8,780 bases of DNA, taken from assembly GCA_018383835.1 (NCBI GenBank), contig JAHAWR010000064.1, forward strand, positions 1-8,780. Direction: 5' to 3'. Source of the stretch: Candidatus Jordarchaeia archaeon (lineage in GTDB: Archaea > Asgardarchaeota > Jordiarchaeia > Jordiarchaeales > Freyrarchaeaceae). Shown here in pieces: positions 1 through 5,050 of the stretch. Made by a program: the position numbers and the translations under genes. Each line of letters starts with the position of its first letter. The first letter of the stretch is position 1. Under the pieces are notes generated by a model. The model saw nothing but the letters and a program-made list of their open reading frames with translations. It searched no databases and had not been told where the DNA came from.

Positions 1-2
1 AG

Positions 3-185
3 GTGGAGGGTCTTTCCCCGTCTCCGAAGCTCTTCGTTGGGCTTGTGAGGGGGTGGGGTGGGTTCACCCTGACGGGGGGTGAGGCTGATGCAGGCTCCAA
101 TGAACCCGTGAGGAGCTTAAAAGCTGATGAACCCCAAGGACCAAGTATGGATCAACACTTACCCATACTTAGTCTGGAACCCTGA
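3..185 (+). CDS. Short open frame entering from the left edge; possible TnpB-like C-terminal tail (partial)
   Basis: The frame is open from the window edge to a TGA at 183-185, so the GTG at 3-5 is only the first visible start and the real gene probably begins outside. The 60 visible residues are low in hydrophobics and rich in Gly, Pro and Glu, with a tail reading EPVRSLKADEPQGPS then MDQHLPILSLEP. Disordered, Pro/Glu-rich tails after the last RuvC motif are common in archaeal IS200/IS605 TnpB proteins, and this resemblance is why I suggest that family. No RuvC residue or zinc finger lies inside the window, so the assignment rests on the style of the tail alone. It could equally be an unrelated gene end or chance. 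The stretch inside it (60-107) can fold, as expected where a TnpB guide RNA overlaps the gene's 3' end. Confidence 0.35.
   Translation: MEGLSPSPKLFVGLVRGWGGFTLTGGEADAGSNEPVRSLKADEPQGPSMDQHLPILSLEP
60..107 (+). other. G-rich nested inverted repeat, possible structured RNA
   Basis: GGGTTCA at 60-66 is the exact reverse complement of TGAACCC at 101-107. TCACCC at 64-69 can instead pair with GGGTGA at 77-82, so two folds compete. A small AGCTT/AAGCT hairpin follows at 114-125. The position is inside the 3' end of the possible tnpB tail, which is where the guide RNA of such elements lies. That link is inference. Confidence 0.35.
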
Positions 186-612
186 TAATCCATTTCTCTT
201 ATACCTCCAAGCAAAGGCTAATAGCGTCAACTTAAATGGTGTTCGCCTAGGGAAAATTAACTGCGGCCGCCTGAGAGTAACGCAAGACTCAGCTTCCGAG
301 GAAACGATCTGCCGCGTCTACCTGCTTAAATCCAGCATAATGGTCTGCTCTTAGAGACCAAAAATTAATTGGTTTTTATAGAGAGATGGCGTAGCTTAGG
401 GGGGCGAGCTGGATCTTATAATTCACATCTTTAGACATGCTGATACATGGAGCCATAGCGATGTGGCTGCGGCATGTTTTTCAGCTGGAGGGGCGTCTGT
501 CTTCGTTATGCTGGACTCAACAATTTTGTGGGCTGGTGTATTTTCCAGGCCCGTTAGGTGTCTTGGTGTCGAAGCTGAGCTTTCAGTAGATTTCAGTTTT
601 TCAATCACTTGG
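186..612. other. Stretch with no supported gene
   Basis: Open frames exist here (127-354 plus; 400-642 plus; 423-626 minus), but none has a clear ribosome binding site, a recognisable motif or protein-like composition. The minus frame starts inside the last codons of the HEPN gene and its codons are in register with the plus frame, so the two mirror each other. The only other structure seen is a weak T-run terminator at 357-377. The left part may be the right end of a mobile element if the frame at 3-185 is a tnpB tail. Confidence 0.4.
357..377 (+). terminator. Weak hairpin with T-run
   Basis: ACCAA (357-361) pairs with TTGGT (369-373) around an AT-only loop and runs into TTTTT (373-377). 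It would end rightward transcripts coming from the left edge. The stem is only 5 bp, so this is tentative. Confidence 0.3.
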
Positions 613-1056
613 TTAGCGTGCCTCATAAGGTTCTTTGAATAGTCCTCTTAAAAGTTGCTCGCATAGAGTGAAGGTTTCCTTCGCTACACTGAGGGCCTCC
701 TTGGCGTCCTTCACACTGAATAGTTCGGATGCTGGTTTAAGCTCTGACTCGTAGCCGTACATCGCTGGCCCCCTCTTTCTCGCCAAGTCGGAGGACACGG
801 TGAGGAGCCAAGGAATCCTTGATGAAAACCATTCTGGAGTCTTATCCTTCACTATGTTGAGGGCGTCCCCTACGTCGTGCCGCTTGGGATACTCGATGGT
901 GAACGCTCTTAAAACTGCTTTTAGGCTCAACTCGACGCATTCTTGGGCGCGCCTCACGGTCATCGGGTAATCTCCATCCGAGAAGGCATTCTCGGATTCG
1001 AGGAGGCACCTTCTGGCTTTCCTAAGGTAGTCTTTGGCCATGGCCTCGGTGTTCAA
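613..1056 (-). CDS. HEPN domain protein, partner of the upstream MNT nucleotidyltransferase
   Basis: This is a 147-residue, mostly helical protein of HEPN size and layout: an N-terminal helix around residues 5-25 (AKDYLRKARRCLLESE), a second helix with VRRAQECVELSLKAVLRAF at 34-52, then PKRHD at 57-61. HEPN toxins paired with MNT proteins are usually RNases using an R-x4-6-H motif. Here the matching place reads R95-G-P-A-M-Y100-G-Y102, that is R-x4-Y-x-Y, so the catalytic His seems replaced by Tyr while the later Tyr, the kind that MNT partners AMPylate, is kept. It may therefore be inactive as an RNase or belong to a non-RNase subfamily. The TTG start overlaps the MNT stop by 4 bp (TTGA, 1053-1056), and GGAGG at 1067-1071 is 10 nt upstream. 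An internal ATG at 1041 is a less likely start. Confidence 0.85.
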   Translation of the reverse strand: MNTEAMAKDYLRKARRCLLESENAFSDGDYPMTVRRAQECVELSLKAVLRAFTIEYPKRHDVGDALNIVKDKTPEWFSSRIPWLLTVSSDLARKRGPAMYGYESELKPASELFSVKDAKEALSVAKETFTLCEQLLRGLFKEPYEAR

Positions 1057-1550
1057 AGCTCTACAGCCTCCCCCGCCTTAACGTCTGGTTTGAGAACCCA
1101 GAAGCCGCCCACTTTTCTGGCTCCGAGCTCCTTAAGTCTCGCCTTCAGCTTTTCCAGTTCAGCCTGCAGCACCCCGCTGTCGTGAAGTATACGCACATGC
1201 TGGGTCATATCCAAGAGAACTGGGGGGTGTGCTTTCAGCTCTTCCTCGCTCAGCACGTGCTCCTGTATCACCGGGGACCACCCATACTTGGAGATGAATG
1301 CTGAGTACTCATCGAGCCCCCTCAGCATCTCTCTGGCTCCGTTTAGAAGCTTAAGCCTCCCCGAGATCGTGCAGCTGGTGCTCCGCAGAACCACGAGTAC
1401 GTCTATGTCGCTCTCTGGAAACTTGGCCTCACCCCTGGCGAGAGAGCCGAAAACAGCGACCGCTGAGAGGCTGTTTCCAAGCTCCCTTTTGAGGAGCTCA
1501 GCGTACCTTTCAACTAGACGCCACTCCAGTGAAGATGACACGAAAAACAC
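1053..1550 (-). CDS. MNT-type minimal nucleotidyltransferase (HEPN/MNT toxin-antitoxin antitoxin)
   Basis: The protein has about 165 residues and carries the pol-beta-type nucleotidyltransferase signature: FGSLARGE beginning near residue 34, then SDIDVLVVL with the metal-binding Asp pair at about 48 and 50. This fits the G-S-x-ARG...D-x-D pattern, so it should be catalytically competent. In characterised HEPN/MNT systems the MNT protein AMPylates and silences its HEPN partner, and the same job is likely here because the HEPN gene follows with a 4-bp overlap. The C-terminal part contains a Lys/Glu/Leu-rich helix (LEKLKARLKEL) and ends with VGGFWVLKPD. I place the start at the GTG at 1550 because GGAG (1559-1556) is then 5 nt upstream. 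The GTG at 1556 overlaps that site, and the GTG at 1541 is a third option. Confidence 0.87.
   Translation of the reverse strand: MFFVSSSLEWRLVERYAELLKRELGNSLSAVAVFGSLARGEAKFPESDIDVLVVLRSTSCTISGRLKLLNGAREMLRGLDEYSAFISKYGWSPVIQEHVLSEEELKAHPPVLLDMTQHVRILHDSGVLQAELEKLKARLKELGARKVGGFWVLKPDVKAGEAVEL
1067..1074 (-). promoter_or_regulatory. Ribosome binding site for the HEPN gene
   Basis: On the minus strand GGGGGAGG lies within the end of the MNT gene. Its GGAGG core (1071-1067) is 10 nt before the TTG at 1056, which supports the TTG start over the ATG at 1041. Confidence 0.55.
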
Positions 1551-1619
1551 CGCCACTCCTTCGATGCCTACCGGGAGGGCTATTGCAGGCTCCTCAGCAG
1601 TTTCTGAGTTAGGTATGTC

Positions 1620-1628
1620 ATTAATAAA
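1620..1628 (-). promoter_or_regulatory. TATA-like box for the MNT-HEPN operon
   Basis: The minus strand reads CACTTTATTAATG here. With an archaeal TATA-to-start distance of about 25 nt, transcription would begin near 1595-1600, leaving a leader of about 45 nt before the GTG at 1550. No other AT-rich box lies nearby. Confidence 0.45.
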
Positions 1629-1742
1629 GTGTTTGGTGTCGCTTGTGCTGGAGCAGTATGAGCCATGCTTTCGCTGGTTACGAGGAGGCAGACTCCACTA
1701 AGCGCCCCCCTTACTGCCGGCGGCGAAACCCCTCACACAGCT

Positions 1743-1757
1743 AATAGAAAAAGGATA
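1743..1757 (-). terminator. T-run terminator after the FmdE-like gene
   Basis: Just beyond the stop at 1761 the minus strand reads TCCTTTTTCTATT. Oligo-T stretches without a stem are typical archaeal transcription ends. It would separate this gene from the MNT-HEPN operon downstream. Confidence 0.45.
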
Positions 1758-1760
1758 CTT

Positions 1761-2354
1761 TCACGGGTCTTGCAACGGCTCATAGTACCTTTTTTTTGTG
1801 GCGCATGGTATGCAGAGGTGTTTCCCGTTTATCTCTAATGTTAGGGTTTCCATTGTTGGCTCGCCGCACTCGTCACAGACCACTGATTTCCTTATTTGGG
1901 CCTGTGGAGGAGCCTTTACGACCACCCTTTGGACTTTGAATAACTCGTCGCCGCTGATTTTCTCTAGGACTTCTAGGGTTTTTCTCCTAGCTCCTTCATC
2001 TTGGCTGAAGAAGCCAGCCTCCGAGAGAGCACTAAAAAGTTTACTTCCGCCATCCTCTGTGAGGAGTAACCTGTAGGCCTCCCCGGTTTCCCTCGAGTAG
2101 AACGTTGCAGCCATCTTGCCGTACTTCTCGATATAGAGGTTCCCCTTGCCCAGGGAGGCACCCACCACAACCTGTATCCCGTCCACGGCGCAGCTGTCGT
2201 TCTCAACTATCGCCACTACCTCCTCATCCTTCGACCTTGAGGATTTGAGGAGCTTTAGGGCTGCGAGCCCCATCATGACGCCGATAATAAGCCCGGGGCA
2301 GAGGTGCCCATGAAAGCGCTCCGCCTCAGCTAACACGTCGAGGAAACACGGCAT
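1761..2354 (-). CDS. FmdE-family protein with C-terminal zinc ribbon
   Basis: The protein has 197 residues. The N-terminal FmdE domain shows the hallmark FHGHLCPG at 14-21 (His15, His17, Cys19 as likely metal or redox residues), then VENDSCAVDGIQ at 50-61 with Cys55, and a GKGNL loop at 69-73. A CxxC...CxxC zinc ribbon closes the protein: C160, C163, C181, C184. FmdE was named from a protein co-purifying with molybdenum formylmethanofuran dehydrogenase of methanogens, but many archaea and bacteria carry free-standing copies with no proven role. No other fmd/fwd subunit is in this window, so the enzyme link is not supported here. In many relatives the loop before GKGN carries a Cys, whereas here it reads GASLGKGN. 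The start is ATG 2354, because GGGAGGG lies 6 nt upstream; the TTG at 2369 would overlap that site. It is transcribed away from the isocitrate dehydrogenase gene. Confidence 0.88.
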   Translation of the reverse strand: MPCFLDVLAEAERFHGHLCPGLIIGVMMGLAALKLLKSSRSKDEEVVAIVENDSCAVDGIQVVVGASLGKGNLYIEKYGKMAATFYSRETGEAYRLLLTEDGGSKLFSALSEAGFFSQDEGARRKTLEVLEKISGDELFKVQRVVVKAPPQAQIRKSVVCDECGEPTMETLTLEINGKHLCIPCATKKRYYEPLQDP

Positions 2355-2360
2355 GCAAAT

Positions 2361-2367
2361 CCCTCCC
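2361..2367 (-). promoter_or_regulatory. Ribosome binding site deciding the FmdE-like start
   Basis: GGGAGGG on the minus strand is followed by ATTTGC and then the ATG at 2354. It rules out the upstream TTG at 2369, which would place this strong site inside the coding region. Confidence 0.7.
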
Positions 2368-2409
2368 AAGAAAACAAATGACGCTTGAAACTAAAAATGG
2401 CTTCCACCA

Positions 2410-2425
2410 CTGCCAGCGATGGCAG
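2410..2425. promoter_or_regulatory. Perfect 6-bp dyad CTGCCA-GCGA-TGGCAG, candidate operator
   Basis: CTGCCA (2410-2415) and TGGCAG (2420-2425) are exact reverse complements around GCGA. The dyad sits between two divergent genes, about 26 bp before the TATA-like box of the isocitrate dehydrogenase gene and about 55 bp upstream of the FmdE-like start. This suits a site for a dimeric regulator. In RNA it would be a stem with a GNRA-type loop, but it probably lies upstream of both transcripts. Confidence 0.4.
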
Positions 2426-2450
2426 CTCAGGGTCTCGTAGGCGAGTTAAC

Positions 2451-2457
2451 TTAATAA
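2451..2457 (+). promoter_or_regulatory. TATA-like box for the isocitrate dehydrogenase gene
   Basis: The plus strand reads GTTAACTTAATAACTCC, the most AT-rich point before the gene. Transcription would then start near 2478-2482, giving a leader of roughly 55-60 nt that includes most of the inverted repeat at 2475-2509. CTTATA at 2467-2472 is an alternative box. Confidence 0.4.
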
Positions 2458-2474
2458 CTCCTTCCACTTATACT

Positions 2475-2509
2475 GGGGGTTAAAGCCCTACCCGGGTTGC
2501 CGAACCCCC
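2475..2509 (+). repeat. Inverted repeat with alternative pairing in the icd leader
   Basis: GGGGGTT (2475-2481) is the exact complement of AACCCCC (2503-2509). A second, shorter partner, GGGTT at 2494-2498, can pair with AACCC (2503-2507) to form a tight hairpin. Only one of the two can form at a time. The structure ends 15 nt before the ribosome binding site at 2525, so it could influence translation, but this is not shown. Confidence 0.4.
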
Positions 2510-2524
2510 GGTGCAGACCAAGTT

Positions 2525-2530
2525 GGAGGG
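2525..2530 (+). promoter_or_regulatory. Ribosome binding site deciding the icd start
   Basis: GGAGGG is followed by TTCCTTA (7 nt) and then the TTG at 2538. No comparable site precedes the GTG at 2511, and the ATG at 2553 is too far away. Confidence 0.7.
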
Positions 2531-2537
2531 TTCCTTA

Positions 2538-3767
2538 TTGGAGAAGATCCAGATGGACAAGCCGATAGTTGAGCTCGACGGGGACGAGATGGCTAGGGTC
2601 ATGTGGGCTTGGGTCAAGGAGAAGCTCATATACCCTTACGTCGACCTGAAAACGGAGTACTACGACCTTCACGTGAAGCGTAGAGACGAGACGGGTGACG
2701 CGGTCACTCTTCATGCTGCTGAAGCCATAAAGAGATGGGGTGTCGGTGTTAAGTGCGCTACGATAACGCCTAACGCTGAGAGAGTTAGGGAGTATGGTCT
2801 CAGGAGGGAGTGGAGGAGTCCGAACGCCACGATAAGAGAGGTCCTTGACGGAACCATTTTCAGGGCGCCGATAATCCTTAGGAACGTGGCTCCGGCGGTG
2901 AGGTTTTGGAGGAAGCCCATAGTCGTCGCCCGCCACGCCTACGGCGATATATATTCCGGCGTCGGATTGAGGTTCGAGGAGGCCGGCGAGGTGGAGGTCG
3001 TTTACAGGCCTGCCTCGGGCGGGGAGGTCAGGGTGAAACTTCCAGCCCTTAAAGGCTCAGGGGTGCTTCAAGCATACCATAATTTAGACGACTCAATAGA
3101 GAGCTTCGCGAGGGCATCATTCAAGTATGCTCTGATGAGTGAGCTCAACCTATGGTTTGCGGCGAAGGACACCATCTCGAAGGTTTATGACGCGAGGTTC
3201 AAGGAGATATTCGGCAAGGTTTACGAGGAAGAGTTCAAAGAGGAGTTCAAGAGGAAAGGGCTAAGCTACGAGTACTACTTGATAGATGACGCTTACTCTA
3301 GGGTGATGAGGTCTGAGGGGGGCTTCGTCTGGGCTACGAAGAACTACGACGGGGACATAGTTTCAGACATGGTTGCCTCGGCTTTCACGGGGAGCCTCGC
3401 ACTCATGACCTCGGAGCTCCTCTCGCCCGAGGGATACTATATGGCTGAGGCCGCCCACGGAACCGTACAGAGGCACTACTACAGGCACTTGAAGGGGGAA
3501 AAGACGTCCACGAACCCCACAGCGATAATATTTGCGTGGGCGAGTGGACTTAGGGAGCGGGGTAAGAGGGACGGCATAGCCGAGCTAGTCGTCTTCTCGG
3601 ATGCGCTGGAAGAGGCCGCCAGGATAACCATAGAGGGGGACAGGGTAATGACGCAGGACGTGGCGAGAGTAGCCGAGCCACCAGTAAACATGGTCGCAAC
3701 AACGGAGGAATTTATTGAGGCCGTCAGGAGAAACCTAGACAGGATAACCGAGAAAAAGCTGACATAA
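2538..3767 (+). CDS. icd: NADP-dependent isocitrate dehydrogenase, type II (eukaryotic-like)
   Basis: This enzyme oxidatively decarboxylates isocitrate to 2-oxoglutarate in the cytoplasm, making NADPH. The 409-residue protein matches the homodimeric type II subfamily (human IDH1-like) along its full length: VELDGDEMAR at 11-20, ATITP at 74-78, WRSPNATIR at 92-100, ARHAYGD at 131-137, YLIDDA at 247-252, KNYDGD at 268-273, EAAHGT at 304-309. Substrate residues T77, S94, R100, R109, R132 and Y139 fall at the same numbers as in human IDH1; the catalytic Lys is K210 and the metal-binding Asps are about 250, 273 and 277. R312-H313 match the Arg-His pair that binds the NADP 2'-phosphate, so NADP is the likely cofactor. 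I chose TTG 2538 because of the GGAGGG 7 nt upstream and the exact numbering match. It is transcribed alone, divergent from the FmdE-like gene. Confidence 0.96.
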   Translation: MEKIQMDKPIVELDGDEMARVMWAWVKEKLIYPYVDLKTEYYDLHVKRRDETGDAVTLHAAEAIKRWGVGVKCATITPNAERVREYGLRREWRSPNATIREVLDGTIFRAPIILRNVAPAVRFWRKPIVVARHAYGDIYSGVGLRFEEAGEVEVVYRPASGGEVRVKLPALKGSGVLQAYHNLDDSIESFARASFKYALMSELNLWFAAKDTISKVYDARFKEIFGKVYEEEFKEEFKRKGLSYEYYLIDDAYSRVMRSEGGFVWATKNYDGDIVSDMVASAFTGSLALMTSELLSPEGYYMAEAAHGTVQRHYYRHLKGEKTSTNPTAIIFAWASGLRERGKRDGIAELVVFSDALEEAARITIEGDRVMTQDVARVAEPPVNMVATTEEFIEAVRRNLDRITEKKLT

Positions 3768-3940
3768 ACCGCGAATCAGAAGGAATGCGTCGTGAAGCGC
3801 GGAAGTGCAACCAACAATGGAATAGGGACATCGTCCACCTCAGGCCTTTGGATGTGGGAGTGGTCGCCTCAAAAGCCTTAATGAACCGTTAAAAAGGGGG
3901 AGGCCACGTAAATCTCAAAGACCACGCATCTCAGAGCCCT
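3768..3940. terminator. Convergent intergenic region with T-run terminator for the minus-strand operon
   Basis: Two genes converge here. On the minus strand CCCCCTTTTTAACGG (about 3886-3900) follows the stop of the winged-helix gene by about 40 nt and is a plausible archaeal terminator. GAGGCCAC (3900-3907) can pair with GTGG-tc-GCCTC (3860-3870), giving a stem with a 2-nt bulge around the T-run. I see no T-run that would end rightward transcription from the isocitrate dehydrogenase gene. Confidence 0.4.
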
Positions 3941-4975
3941 CTAAAGTTTCGCTTTACCGGTAAGTTTGACTATTTTTGTCCGTCCCCTAGATTCCTTCTC
4001 CACCAACCCCTTCTTCTCCAGCAAGTTGACCGTCATGCTCACCTTAGCTTTGCTGTAGCCTATCCTACTCTGTATCTCCTTCTGGCTCATCACACCTCCG
4101 GACTCGGAAAGCAGCTTCAGCACCTCCCTCTCAGCGTCGCTGAGCAGAGGGAAAACCACGTCAGATAAACCGCCCCTCCTCCTGTAAAAGAGAACTGCTC
4201 CGAGTACTATTCCGGCCACAGCAGCAAGAACGACGACCGGAACCCACCACAACCCCTGCGGAGAAGGAACCGGGAAAGGTACGACTGCGACGCTTGAACC
4301 TGGCTCAGATGCTGTGGCCGTCGAGTAGCGCACGATGAACGTCTCATACGTTCCAGATGGTAAGTTATTGTACTCCCACTGGAAGACGAGCCTTTCCCCG
4401 TCGGTAAAGTTGCTGGTGGGCTCAGGACTGATCGGGGTAACCCCTTCACTGTAAAGGAAGCACCTCGGTGGAAGCCAGACCTCAAAAACGAACTTTCCGA
4501 CGCCCACCTCAAGCTTCTCGCTAAACAAGAACTGGAAGTAACTATACAGGACTAAGACCACTTGCCCAGTAGTGAAGCTGAACGAGAAGTTCCCTGCTTC
4601 TCCCGGAGGAATCAACGTTTCAACATAAATCACAGTATCGTAACGCCTAAACTCAAGCGTATAATTGTAAAGAGGAGCTGAAAGATTAACTACTGAAAGA
4701 TTCAAGATATCCGTCAACTCTATTATAAGACTGAAGCCGGTAACGTTCTCGCCGCCAGTGTTCTTCACGCTTAGGAAGATGCTGAACTCAGCCTCCCCCG
4801 AATCAAGCAGCACAGCAGTAATCCTTTCCTCACCAAACTCGTAAGACACATCCTTGCCGTTAACGGTTGCTCCCACAAATAGCCGAGTGTACACGGCCTC
4901 CCCGCCATGGGGCAAACATGCCACTAAGAGCGCCCCAACAAGAACAACCAAGACGGCAACCTTTAACCCACGCAA
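3941..4975 (-). CDS. Membrane-anchored one-component regulator: secreted-side domain, TM helix, cytoplasmic winged helix
   Basis: The protein has 344 residues. An N-terminal signal segment (residues 4-20, VAVLVVLVGALLVAC) ends in LVAC20, which resembles a lipobox. Residues about 25-235 form a beta-rich outside domain with several N-x-S/T sites typical of exported archaeal proteins. A transmembrane helix spans about 243-264, followed by RRR at 265-267 (positive-inside rule). Residues about 278-343 form a winged helix-turn-helix of MarR/IclR-like shape: LSDAEREVLKLL, MSQKEIQSRIGYSKAKVS as the recognition region, then LLEKKGLVEKE and a wing RGRTKIVKLT. The design suggests that an outside signal alters DNA binding at the membrane. 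The TTG start is supported by GAGGG (4988-4984) 8 nt upstream. It lies 75 bp after the secreted-protein gene on the same strand, probably in one operon. Target genes and ligand are unknown. Confidence 0.85.
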   Translation of the reverse strand: MRGLKVAVLVVLVGALLVACLPHGGEAVYTRLFVGATVNGKDVSYEFGEERITAVLLDSGEAEFSIFLSVKNTGGENVTGFSLIIELTDILNLSVVNLSAPLYNYTLEFRRYDTVIYVETLIPPGEAGNFSFSFTTGQVVLVLYSYFQFLFSEKLEVGVGKFVFEVWLPPRCFLYSEGVTPISPEPTSNFTDGERLVFQWEYNNLPSGTYETFIVRYSTATASEPGSSVAVVPFPVPSPQGLWWVPVVVLAAVAGIVLGAVLFYRRRGGLSDVVFPLLSDAEREVLKLLSESGGVMSQKEIQSRIGYSKAKVSMTVNLLEKKGLVEKESRGRTKIVKLTGKAKL

Positions 4976-4982
4976 ACCCGCT

Positions 4983-4988
4983 TCCCTC
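4983..4988 (-). promoter_or_regulatory. Ribosome binding site for the winged-helix membrane protein
   Basis: GAGGGA on the minus strand is 7 nt before the TTG at 4975. It supports a TTG start; no in-frame ATG or GTG competes near the signal segment. Confidence 0.55.
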
Positions 4989-5050
4989 GAACAGGGCTAC
5001 ACAAACAAAAAAATGGAAAAGGAGTGAGAAATATGTTTCCATCGAGGAAA

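Noticed and set aside
123..186. C/D-box small RNA suggested by GCTGATGA (123-130) and CTGA (181-185)
   Set aside because: No convincing D' and C' boxes lie between, and the flanks do not form a terminal stem.
127..354. Plus-strand frame of 75 codons
   Set aside because: It starts inside another frame, lacks a binding site, and shows no motif. At best it is the edge of a mobile element.
423..626. Minus-strand open frame of 67 codons beginning inside the HEPN stop region
   Set aside because: No ribosome binding site or known motif, unusual composition, and codon-register mirroring of an equally open plus frame (400-642). Probably not a gene.
400..642. Plus-strand open frame without a good start codon
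   Set aside because: Hydrophobic and fairly protein-like, but it has no usable start near its beginning and no ribosome binding site, and it runs into the HEPN gene on the other strand.
1288..1701. Long plus-strand frame over the MNT gene
   Set aside because: Ser/Leu-rich shadow of the MNT gene on the other strand, with no motif or binding site.
2355..2369. TTG start for the FmdE-like gene at 2369
   Set aside because: The strong GGGAGGG site lies inside this extension and fits the ATG at 2354.
2511..2537. GTG start for isocitrate dehydrogenase at 2511
   Set aside because: It has no ribosome binding site and falls next to the leader hairpin. The TTG at 2538 has GGAGGG at the right distance and restores family numbering.
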